From: an uncultured Blautia sp.
GTDB lineage: Bacteria > Bacillota > Clostridia > Lachnospirales > Lachnospiraceae
Direction: 5' to 3'
DNA: 64,000 nucleotides
NCBI RefSeq assembly: GCF_947654165.1
Contig: NZ_CANTKB010000013.1
Location: forward strand, 33,908 to 97,907
Part shown: piece after piece, positions 9,734-17,195 of the stretch
How the letters are laid out: every line of letters begins with the position of its first letter
How positions within the stretch are numbered: position 1 is the first letter of the stretch
Notes under the pieces: generated by a model
The model's database searches: none
Seen by the model: only the letters and a program-made list of their open reading frames with translations
What the model was told of the DNA's origin: nothing
Made by a program: the position numbers and the translations under genes

Positions 9734-10468
9734 CTATGACTGTTTATAGATTTCTCCTATTTCCATGGCATCGCCCATCATCTTTAATTTCCCTTTTTCC
9801 AGCCACACTACCTTAGAACACAGACTCTGTACCTGGTCAATACTATGAGAAACAAAAAGAATGGTCGTACCTGCTTCCTTCATTCTCCGGATTCTCTCTT
9901 CGCACTTGTTTTGAAAATGGAAATCTCCTACTGACAGCACCTCATCTACAATGAGAATATCCGGCTGACCAATGGTTGCAATGGAAAAAGCAAGCCTGGA
10001 AACCATTCCCGATGAAAAATTTTTCACCGGAATATTCATAAAATCTCTGAGTTCTGAAAATTCCACAATATCTTCATAATACTTATTCATCTCTTCTCTG
10101 GAATACCCCAGAATCGCACCGTTGAGATAGATATTTTCACTGGCTGTCAGATCAAAGTCAAATCCTGCCCCCAGCTCGATCAAAGGTGCCACATTGCCCC
10201 GGACTGCCACACTTCCTTTTGTGGGCTTTAAAACTCCTGCGATAATTTTCAGCATGGTACTTTTTCCGCTTCCGTTCAGACCAATAAGCCCAAGAGAATC
10301 TCCCTGATTCAAAGAAAAGGATACATCCGTCAATGCCCAGAATTCATTATAGGATATCTGTTTTTTTAGATTTTTGATAAAGTATTCCTTGAAGCTGTCA
10401 AACTTTTCTGATGCCAAGTTAAACTTCATAGAAACATGATTCACTTCCACAATAGGATTGTTCTGCAT
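9734..10468 (-). CDS. Polysaccharide ABC exporter ATPase (Wzt/TagH type)
   Basis: A 244-residue nucleotide-binding subunit. Walker A is GLNGSGKST at residues 63-71, the signature is NFSSGMVSRLAF, Walker B is DILIVDEVLSVGD and the switch histidine is in FVSHS. A short N-terminal extension before the Walker A strand (about 45 residues with FDSFKEYF) is typical of O-antigen/teichoic acid export ATPases. It lacks the C-terminal carbohydrate-binding domain of long Wzt proteins, so export is probably not gated by a terminal sugar modification. It pairs with the permease at 10482, which ends 13 bp upstream, and powers export of lipid-linked polysaccharide across the membrane. Confidence 0.92.
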   Translation of the reverse strand: MQNNPIVEVNHVSMKFNLASEKFDSFKEYFIKNLKKQISYNEFWALTDVSFSLNQGDSLGLIGLNGSGKSTMLKIIAGVLKPTKGSVAVRGNVAPLIELGAGFDFDLTASENIYLNGAILGYSREEMNKYYEDIVEFSELRDFMNIPVKNFSSGMVSRLAFSIATIGQPDILIVDEVLSVGDFHFQNKCEERIRRMKEAGTTILFVSHSIDQVQSLCSKVVWLEKGKLKMMGDAMEIGEIYKQS

Positions 10469-10481
10469 GTGTATATTCTCC

Positions 10482-11258
10482 CTACAAATTCAAAATAAAA
10501 TCATCCTGTTTTTTATAAAACACAATCAGCCCCAAGACAAGTGCAAGAACAGCTTCTGTTCCTCCGATCAGCAGATTTACACCACCCGGAAGACTGTTAT
10601 ACAACATCGTATCCCTAAACATCATCAGATAATTGGTGATCGGATTCGCCATTACCACATATTTCATCCACTGAGGCAAAATCGACATGGGGTAAATTAC
10701 CGGTGTCAGATACATCAATGCTGTAATAAATACGGAATAAAAATGCATAATATCTCTGAATTTTACTACCACTGCAGACAAAAACAGAGAAACTCCTAAA
10801 GAAAAAAGAACCAGGAGTGCCAGTGGGATAAAGGCAAGGAAAGCCGTCCAGTGAAGCTCTGCCCTTGTGGCTACCATGACAAACAGCAGTGCGGTAAAAG
10901 CCGCCATAAGATTAATAAAGCTGGAAACTACACGTGATAAAACAAACAAATACTTAGGTACATACACCTTCTTGATCAAAGGTGCATTAAAAATAATAGC
11001 TCCCATGGCATTGCTGGTAGAATCTGAATAAAAATTAAAAATAACCTGTCCGCTCAACAGATAAAGGGGAAAATTCTCAATATCAAATTTAAACAGATTG
11101 GAAAACACAATGGACAAAACAATCATCATAAGCAGAGGATTCAATAATGTCCATAAAACCCCCATGATGGATTTTCTGTATTTAATTTTGATATCCCTTG
11201 ATACCAGTTCGTTTAGAAGCGGCCTGAACCGTTTAAAATTTTCTATATATGTTGACAA
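10482..11258 (-). CDS. Polysaccharide ABC exporter permease (Wzm/TagG type, ABC-2 family)
   Basis: A 258-residue ABC-2 membrane subunit with about six transmembrane helices. The N-terminal RDIKIKYRKSIMGVLWTLLNPLL segment is the family hallmark of the amphipathic interface helix and first TM. Translation starts at TTG 11258 with GGAGGTG four bases upstream. It is first in the run permease, ATPase, unknown membrane protein, GT, GT, so this operon probably builds and exports one glycan by the ABC-dependent route. No convincing promoter is visible in the 66 bp that separate it from azlD. Confidence 0.92.
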   Translation of the reverse strand: MSTYIENFKRFRPLLNELVSRDIKIKYRKSIMGVLWTLLNPLLMMIVLSIVFSNLFKFDIENFPLYLLSGQVIFNFYSDSTSNAMGAIIFNAPLIKKVYVPKYLFVLSRVVSSFINLMAAFTALLFVMVATRAELHWTAFLAFIPLALLVLFSLGVSLFLSAVVVKFRDIMHFYSVFITALMYLTPVIYPMSILPQWMKYVVMANPITNYLMMFRDTMLYNSLPGGVNLLIGGTEAVLALVLGLIVFYKKQDDFILNL

Positions 11259-11324
11259 AGTACACCTCCATAGTCTGTCAGAGTTTCTGTATTTTAATTA
11301 GTTTACACCATTTAATGCGAGAAA

Positions 11325-11630
11325 TCAAATTATTTCAATCAGCCTCTCTGCCACAAATACAGCCGTACAGGAGAAGAATGCCACGGTAACAAGACTTTTT
11401 TTCTTTAAAGCAAGAAGAATTGCTGTGAGAAATCCTGCCATCGCTGAAATCACAGATTCTGTTGCATACAAAATAGCCGGAAATGTCATCGCTGTAAGAC
11501 AGGCATATGGAATATAATACAAAAATGAACGAAGATATACATTGGTAATTTTCTTTTGGACCAAAGTCAACGGCAGCATACGGATCAAATAGGTCACTCC
11601 TGCCATAACAAAAATATATGCATAGATCAT
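11325..11630 (-). CDS. azlD: AzlD-type small subunit of branched-chain amino acid exporter
   Basis: A 101-residue hydrophobic protein with about four helices, beginning MIYAYIFVMAGVTYLIRMLP, the usual AzlD N-terminus with its conserved TYLIR-LP turn. The start codon overlaps the azlC stop by four bases (ATGA), so the two are translationally coupled. AzlC/AzlD pairs export branched-chain amino acids or analogues. The downstream polysaccharide genes are unrelated. Confidence 0.9.
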   Translation of the reverse strand: MIYAYIFVMAGVTYLIRMLPLTLVQKKITNVYLRSFLYYIPYACLTAMTFPAILYATESVISAMAGFLTAILLALKKKSLVTVAFFSCTAVFVAERLIEII

Positions 11631-12331
11631 ACTTCTTCCTCCTTAACGGGAAACAGCAATGCACCAATGGCTGCCGACACTACTGTACAGATAATAATCA
11701 TAAAACCAGATGATATGTTCTTCAGTACCGGAAGGTAATAAAATGCCGAACTCAGAAGTAAGGCAAGCAGCACTACAGTACGGACCTCCCTGTGCTCAGT
11801 ACAAGGAGGAACAACAATCGCAATAAACATTCCATATAATGCCACTCCAAGAGCACTGATGACTGCAGCCGGCAATAATGTACTGGCGATCGCTCCTGAT
11901 AAAGTTCCTCCGACCCATCCCACAACAGGAAGCAGGATCAATCCATACATATATTTGGCACCGACTGTACCGGGCTTTGAACTGGCGACTGCAAAGATTT
12001 CATCTGTATTTCCATAAGCAATCATAAGACGGCTCCCTGTTTTTACTGATGTATCCAGTTTTTGGGATAACGACACTGACATCAGTGCATACCGAATATT
12101 GATGACCAGCTGAGTCAATGCCATCTCTGTCAGAGACGCCCCGGAAACGATAACCGTAAGCCCTGCAAACTGCCCTGCTGAAGTAAGGTTCAGCAGCGAT
12201 ATCAGGACAGCATGAAATGGGGATATCCCACTTTTGACTGCCATCATCCCAAATGTAAAACTTACTGAAAAGTACCCCACTGCAATGGGAATACCATCTT
12301 TAATCCCCTTCTCGATTTTATTATGTATCAT
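11627..12331 (-). CDS. azlC: AzlC-type large subunit of branched-chain amino acid exporter
   Basis: A 234-residue membrane protein. It starts MIHNKIEKGIKDGIPIAVGYFSVSF, the AzlC N-terminal signature (GIPI-GY-Sv-F), followed by about six further helices. I chose ATG 12331 because AGAGGAG lies about eleven bases upstream; the longer reading from 12388 runs through the terminator hairpin of the upstream gene. It forms a two-gene unit with azlD and works in the cytoplasmic membrane. Confidence 0.9.
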   Translation of the reverse strand: MIHNKIEKGIKDGIPIAVGYFSVSFTFGMMAVKSGISPFHAVLISLLNLTSAGQFAGLTVIVSGASLTEMALTQLVINIRYALMSVSLSQKLDTSVKTGSRLMIAYGNTDEIFAVASSKPGTVGAKYMYGLILLPVVGWVGGTLSGAIASTLLPAAVISALGVALYGMFIAIVVPPCTEHREVRTVVLLALLLSSAFYYLPVLKNISSGFMIIICTVVSAAIGALLFPVKEEEV

Positions 12332-12362
12332 AAATCTGTTTTCTCCTCTGTTTTTTTCATAG

Positions 12363-12398
12363 AAAAAGAGACTATCGCTGGAAAACAATAGTCCCTTT
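12363..12398 (-). terminator. Terminator after ptsH (HPr)
   Basis: On the minus strand CAAAGGGACTAT pairs with ATAGTCTCTTT around an 11-12-nt loop, followed by TTTTTC. It separates the cdaA-cdaR-HPr operon from azlCD. Confidence 0.7.
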
Positions 12399-12402
12399 GT
12401 TC

Positions 12403-12666
12403 TTATTCTCCCAATCCGCTCTCAATAGCGTCTGTCAATGTTTTTAGAGCAAGAACCTCATCTTCTCCTTCACACATTAATTCAATTTCATCCCCACATT
12501 TTACACAGGCTCCCAGAACGCTAAGAACACTCTTGGCATTTGCCGTTCCTCCGTCAAACCGGAAAGTAATCAAAGACTTAAACTTCATCGCTTCTTTGCA
12601 GAGATTTCCTGCCGGTCTTAAATGAAGTCCTGTAGGATTCTTGACTGTTACTTTCTGACTAATCAT
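12403..12666 (-). CDS. ptsH: HPr family phosphocarrier protein
   Basis: An 87-residue protein, the normal HPr length. With ATG 12666 as start the phosphotransfer histidine in TGLHLRPA is residue 15 and the regulatory serine in NAKSVLS is residue 46, exactly as in canonical Gram-positive HPr. GGGGAG lies seven bases upstream. These agreements decide against the in-frame ATG at 12681. It accepts phosphate from enzyme I at His15 for sugar PTS uptake and can be phosphorylated at Ser46 for carbon catabolite control. It follows cdaR by 36 bp and is the last gene before a terminator. Confidence 0.93.
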   Translation of the reverse strand: MISQKVTVKNPTGLHLRPAGNLCKEAMKFKSLITFRFDGGTANAKSVLSVLGACVKCGDEIELMCEGEDEVLALKTLTDAIESGLGE

Positions 12667-12702
12667 TCCTTCACTCCCCATCCATTTTAATTAATTTGTC
12701 CA

Positions 12703-13986
12703 TTATTCTGCTTTTGCCACTAACTTTACTTTCACGGTTATATTATCTACCAATTCATATTTGTTTGGTAAAGTGACCGTAACAGGTACCGCATGTTCTC
12801 CCTCTTTATAATCCTTCAGATTGATTTTCATCTGTATTTCTTCAGGTTTCAGATTTTCTAAATCTTCATCTTTACCTTTCACTCTGACTGTCACTTTTTC
12901 CTGTTCAAACACAAGATCCATACTTTCCGGCACATTTTCTGTCTGTATCTGTGTTGCAGACAGTTCAATATCCTGGCTGTTGTAAGGTAAGATTTTTACA
13001 GTTGCAATGATAGAACTGTTTAAGTCTCTCGCAAGTTTTGTATTTTCGGGAAGTAGTTCTGTAATGTCTATATTCGCTTCAAAATCAGATGATTTTCCGC
13101 TTACATCTATCATATTTCCCGGAATCTCTATGGTGTTTCCAGCCTCTGACAGTTTCTGCAAAGCTTCATCTGTACCTGCAATACTGATGGTATCCGGTAC
13201 AAGCTTAATCTCTGATACCTGATATCCATACTTGGGACTGCCGCTGACACTTGCCTTTACAGATATTTTATTTTGTACTTTCCAAAACTCTGCTGCAATC
13301 TTGATCTTATTATTTCGGATTTCCTTTAAATCCAGATACGACAGTTGTTTTTCTGATAGTTCATCCTGGTTTTTATCATAGATTCTCAGTTCTGAATCAA
13401 GCTCTATGCTGCTCTCTTTTCGGTTTGATACATCTACCATAGCCACTACACGGTCAATTTTATTGACCACAGACTCTGGACCCGATATCGTAACCTTCTC
13501 CGGATTTGCCTTCAAAACCCCAACTTCATAGTTTTTATCCGGTATCGTATCTCCTGTATTTACTGCAATGGTCTTCTCCACACTGGTCTGCTGCTCTATA
13601 TCCACCTGGATATTGCCCGGTGTAACCGAAATATTACTGTCCAGCAGCCCTTCGCAAGTCACTTTTACAGGAACCATACGCGGAGTTGTTTCCATGGAAA
13701 TAATCTGGGTCATATCTGCAATTGCTGTGAAATCCTCTCTTGTCAGTTCTTTTACCACAGATTCCCGTCCTTTGACTTTCACATTGACTGTATCCTGTCC
13801 CTCTATCAACAAAGGGACTTCCAAATTGCTGGCCAGATACGATTCATTTACAATCGTAACCGGAATTCTCGTAACAATCTTGACCAACATGGGATCCTGC
13901 ACATTTTTCACTACAACCCATATCAGAATAGCAATCAGCAAAGAAAGAATTTTCAGTGTAGATTTATTCATTAGGCTTTTCTTCAT
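12703..13986 (-). CDS. cdaR: YbbR/CdaR domain regulator of diadenylate cyclase
   Basis: A 427-residue protein with an N-terminal membrane helix (ILSLLIAILIWVVVKNV) and an extracytoplasmic part built of four YbbR repeats. Their recurring pattern VTISGPE/TISIAGTD/VTVRVKG is visible near residues 150, 270 and 375. It overlaps cdaA by 23 bases. In Firmicutes CdaR binds CdaA at the membrane and modulates c-di-AMP synthesis. The length and repeat number are ordinary. Confidence 0.9.
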   Translation of the reverse strand: MKKSLMNKSTLKILSLLIAILIWVVVKNVQDPMLVKIVTRIPVTIVNESYLASNLEVPLLIEGQDTVNVKVKGRESVVKELTREDFTAIADMTQIISMETTPRMVPVKVTCEGLLDSNISVTPGNIQVDIEQQTSVEKTIAVNTGDTIPDKNYEVGVLKANPEKVTISGPESVVNKIDRVVAMVDVSNRKESSIELDSELRIYDKNQDELSEKQLSYLDLKEIRNNKIKIAAEFWKVQNKISVKASVSGSPKYGYQVSEIKLVPDTISIAGTDEALQKLSEAGNTIEIPGNMIDVSGKSSDFEANIDITELLPENTKLARDLNSSIIATVKILPYNSQDIELSATQIQTENVPESMDLVFEQEKVTVRVKGKDEDLENLKPEEIQMKINLKDYKEGEHAVPVTVTLPNKYELVDNITVKVKLVAKAE

Positions 13987-14860
13987 TCTTCACCAATCCC
14001 TTCCACAATTTTCTTTTTACTTTCTGCTTTTCCTGTTTTGTCTTATTCTGTTCTTCCTCTAATATTTTCTTTAGTTCTTCTCTTGTCACACCCACCTGAA
14101 GTTTACCATTGCTTGCAACGGAAACACGACCCGTCTCTTCTGAAACAATGATCGTAAGGGAATCACTGACTTCACTGATTCCTACCCCGGCCCGGTGTCT
14201 TGTTCCAAGGTTTTTATTCAGGCTCAGGTTATCTGACAAAGGCAGATAACAGGTAGCCGCTACGACACGGTCTCCACGGATGATCACCGCCCCATCATGC
14301 AACGGTGTGTTATGCTCAAAAATATTGATCAAAAGCTGGCTGCTCACAAGTGAATCCAAATAAATACCTGTTCTGGCATATTCATTCAGAATCGTTTCCT
14401 CCTCAATGACAATCAATGCCCCGGTCTTTACTGCTCCCATCTCAAAACTGGCTCTGACAATTTCATTGGCTGTTCGGTCACTGAATCTGCCTTCCTCTTC
14501 CTTTTTTCCGTTATCGAAAGGGATCAGCGTGCTCACGATTTTTTTATGTCCTAATTCTTCCAGTGCCTTTCTAAGCTCCGGCTGAAAAATAACAAGCACT
14601 GCTGTGATTGCATAACCGCCTGCAGTATAAACCAACCATAGAATGGTATTCATCTGCAGGAGATATGCCAAAAAGATAAACACAAACACAATCAGAATTC
14701 CCTTCAACAGAGAATATGCTCTTGTATTTCTAATCCAAAGCATGAACTGATAGACAAAGAAAGCGATAAGCAGAATTTCCACGATATCATTCCACTGAAT
14801 ACTCGTCAGAGACGCTACCGCACTGAAATAATTTTCTGCAAAATCAAAAATTTTGCCCAT
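13964..14860 (-). CDS. cdaA: Diadenylate cyclase CdaA
   Basis: A 298-residue c-di-AMP synthase. Three N-terminal transmembrane helices (to about residue 90) precede the DAC domain. The catalytic motifs are intact: DGA at 189-191 and RHR at 221-223 (GTRHRAGVGISE). It converts two ATP to c-di-AMP, which controls potassium and osmolyte transport and cell-wall homeostasis. It is followed directly by cdaR, the usual partner, and preceded by two unknown membrane-protein genes. glmM, the third member of the classical operon, is absent here and HPr occupies the downstream place. Confidence 0.95.
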   Translation of the reverse strand: MGKIFDFAENYFSAVASLTSIQWNDIVEILLIAFFVYQFMLWIRNTRAYSLLKGILIVFVFIFLAYLLQMNTILWLVYTAGGYAITAVLVIFQPELRKALEELGHKKIVSTLIPFDNGKKEEEGRFSDRTANEIVRASFEMGAVKTGALIVIEEETILNEYARTGIYLDSLVSSQLLINIFEHNTPLHDGAVIIRGDRVVAATCYLPLSDNLSLNKNLGTRHRAGVGISEVSDSLTIIVSEETGRVSVASNGKLQVGVTREELKKILEEEQNKTKQEKQKVKRKLWKGLVKNEEKPNE

Positions 14861-14926
14861 AGCTCCATCTCCCCTTCCCTTTTTTCTACTACATTATAAC
14901 CTGACACTCAAACCTTATTTTTAAAC

Positions 14927-15958
14927 TTATAAATCTTTCAATGACTCTTCTAACTGCTTTTCAAAATCAAAATTCTCTTCATGGACTCTTTCTACAGGGC
15001 TTACTTCTTCCTGCTCCTGTGTTTCTTTCTTATCATAGTCTGAAGAAATGGTCTTAATACTCTTCTCTTTTTTCGCAACAAAAGATTTCGGAACTGCCTT
15101 GACATAATACACATATTCATCGTCTTCAAACTGGGTATGCTCGCTTCTGGAATAATCTACACCCAGCACGGCAAACTCTGTGACGAGTCCAAGCACAACT
15201 GCCAGAACTGCTGATATCACAACGCTCACGATGTTAATATTGATATTAAGGAACATTCCGCCTAAAACCATAATCACAATGTAACAGACTGCCCCTGTTG
15301 CATTGGCGATCCTCCAGGAATAATCAAAGGAACATCTGGAAATAATATAGACAACCATGACAACCACAACAAAGGTCAGAATGGTCAGCCACATTTCCTG
15401 GTTCTTCATAATCCCATCCAAAAGGATCTGAAGTTTCTGAACCAGTTTGGTTTCCTTCCCCTGAAGCACTGTGCTCTTTTCTTTTACCACTTTCATAAAA
15501 TAATACAAAAGCACACCACATCCTGCCGGTACCGAACAGGACGGGGTCCTTAACAGTCCGCCAATTACCGGAACTGCTGTTGGTATCCTGAGAGTAAATG
15601 CCACTGGCGTAAACACCAGGACTGCATTATCCTTGGATGTAAATCGGAGAAAAAGAATCATTAAGAGCAGCAAAAATACAACTGCAAATCCTGCAACCTC
15701 AATTCCTACTGCATAGCAATGTGCAACAATCAAAAAACATCCGATGACTGCCATGGCATTTACCGGCATCACTGCACAGATAAGAGATAAAATCAATACC
15801 ACAAAGATATTGTTCACTTTCTCCATCATGCCCATGCTGCTGTTGATGCCCTGAAACAGCACAAATGCCAAAAGAAATTTTGAAACTGACAGCAACATCA
15901 TATCATGCTCGCTGTAAAATGATTTGATTTTTTGTTTTAACTCCAATAATGCTGTCAT
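14927..15958 (-). CDS. Unknown polytopic membrane protein upstream of cdaA
   Basis: A 343-residue protein with about eight transmembrane helices (residues 20-265) and a hydrophilic, strongly acidic C-terminal tail of about 75 residues. I do not know a named family for it; similar pairs beside cdaA are, to my recollection, widespread in Lachnospiraceae. The TLRIPTAVPVIGGLLRTPSCSVPAG segment between helices is a possible functional loop. Its ATG overlaps the stop of the preceding gene (ATGA), so the two are coupled. cdaA begins 66 bp downstream. A transport, wall or c-di-AMP-related role is guesswork from position. Confidence 0.75.
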   Translation of the reverse strand: MTALLELKQKIKSFYSEHDMMLLSVSKFLLAFVLFQGINSSMGMMEKVNNIFVVLILSLICAVMPVNAMAVIGCFLIVAHCYAVGIEVAGFAVVFLLLLMILFLRFTSKDNAVLVFTPVAFTLRIPTAVPVIGGLLRTPSCSVPAGCGVLLYYFMKVVKEKSTVLQGKETKLVQKLQILLDGIMKNQEMWLTILTFVVVVMVVYIISRCSFDYSWRIANATGAVCYIVIMVLGGMFLNININIVSVVISAVLAVVLGLVTEFAVLGVDYSRSEHTQFEDDEYVYYVKAVPKSFVAKKEKSIKTISSDYDKKETQEQEEVSPVERVHEENFDFEKQLEESLKDL

Positions 15959-16386
15959 GATGTTTCCTTCCTTCCCGTAATTCTTCCATTTCTTTTTTCT
16001 TCCCTGTCATAAAACTTCTTCATCTGAGTCAGACATTTGTAATAACTCTGGATTCCGGCCTGTGCCCGGGAATATTTAACAGAGCTGTAAACATACGTAA
16101 GAATACTGTATCCTACTAACAGAATAATATATATACCGATAATTTTTACAGCAAATACACCAAGATTCATTTTGTGAATATTTTCCATTAAAAAATCGCT
16201 TTTATATCCCAGATAGATCATTAGAAGAATCCCATAGCCAATAGTGGTCAGAAAAAAGTTTTTTATCAGTGCAAGACCAATATAATCACTTCTGTAATAA
16301 TTACTTACAGCAAGATGTTCTTTTCCAACTCCTGATTCATATACGGCTAATTTATGCATTTTTTTTATTTTTTGATTATTTAGCAT
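15955..16386 (-). CDS. Unknown two-helix membrane protein, first gene of the cdaA operon
   Basis: A 143-residue protein with a cytoplasmic N-terminus of about 50 residues, two hydrophobic helices (FFLTTIGYGILLMIYLGY and IIGIYIILLVGYSILTYVY) and a basic C-terminus. I chose ATG 16386 because AGAGG lies six bases upstream; the frame can be extended to 16446 without a ribosome site. A good promoter is at 16452-16481. No family recognised. Overlap with the next gene suggests the two proteins work together. Confidence 0.72.
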   Translation of the reverse strand: MLNNQKIKKMHKLAVYESGVGKEHLAVSNYYRSDYIGLALIKNFFLTTIGYGILLMIYLGYKSDFLMENIHKMNLGVFAVKIIGIYIILLVGYSILTYVYSSVKYSRAQAGIQSYYKCLTQMKKFYDREEKRNGRITGRKETS

Positions 16387-16451
16387 AAAATACCTCTTTT
16401 CTCTTTTTCCTTGTACAAATTCTATATTCTTCCTTTGTATATACATATTGC

Positions 16452-16481
16452 ATTATAGCATACCCTCTTGAAATGAATCAA
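16452..16481 (-). promoter_or_regulatory. Sigma-A promoter of the cdaA operon
   Basis: TTGATT (16476-16481 on the complement), an 18-bp spacer and a perfect TATAAT (16452-16457). It lies just upstream of the 143-residue membrane protein gene. Confidence 0.7.
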
Positions 16482-16487
16482 GACTTT

Positions 16488-17195
16488 TCAGGCATCTGAC
16501 CCAATCCCTATGGTAAGAAACCAGACTTTTTCTGCTCCTGCTTTTTTCAGAGTCTTTGTCGCCTCATCTATTGTTGCTCCCGTCGTGTAAATATCGTCGA
16601 CCAGCAAAATCCTCTTCCATGGCAATTTTCCCTGGACTTGAAATGCATGTTCCAGATTTCTTTTTCTCTCTGTGTTACTTAAATCCTTCTGTGGCTTCGT
16701 GTATATTTTTCTTTTTAATACCGTGGTATCTGTTTTGATACCAAGTTCTTTTCCCAGAGCTGATGCGATTAGTTCTGCCTGGTTGTACCCGCGTTTCGCC
16801 AGCTTTTTTTTATGAAGCGGTATTGGAATAATCACCTGAGGTTTCCATATTTCTATTTGTTTTCTGGAATATTGTGCTGCGAATTGTCCGTAGAAAATAC
16901 CGTATTCCTGACGGTTCCCATATTTCAGACGATATAAAGATTCTTTTAGAACTGAACCATAAGTAAAAATCCCGATACCCTGGTCAAAATGATGTGGTTT
17001 TTGACAGTCCGTACAATATTCTTGCTCTGCATCTCGCAAGGGTTTGGAGCATTTACAGCACCTTGGTCCTGTAATCGGTTTTAATTTTTCCCTACAGGCC
17101 GTACAGACCTTCTGTCCCCCGGGCACTGCAATGTCATGACAGACAGGGCAGTGCCTGGGATATAATATTTCAATCCATGTTTTTAAAATTTTCAA
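16488..17195 (-). CDS. comF: ComF family phosphoribosyltransferase-like protein
   Basis: A 235-residue protein. The N-terminus carries paired Cys motifs (CPVCHD, CTAC, CCKC, CTDC) that form a zinc site. The C-terminal half is a type I phosphoribosyltransferase domain with the PRPP loop LLVDDIYTTGAT. ComF proteins act in the cytoplasm in uptake and processing of transforming single-stranded DNA in naturally competent bacteria; the exact reaction is unsettled. It overlaps recD2 by four bases, so a link to DNA metabolism is supported by context. Confidence 0.92.
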   Translation of the reverse strand: MKILKTWIEILYPRHCPVCHDIAVPGGQKVCTACREKLKPITGPRCCKCSKPLRDAEQEYCTDCQKPHHFDQGIGIFTYGSVLKESLYRLKYGNRQEYGIFYGQFAAQYSRKQIEIWKPQVIIPIPLHKKKLAKRGYNQAELIASALGKELGIKTDTTVLKRKIYTKPQKDLSNTERKRNLEHAFQVQGKLPWKRILLVDDIYTTGATIDEATKTLKKAGAEKVWFLTIGIGSDA

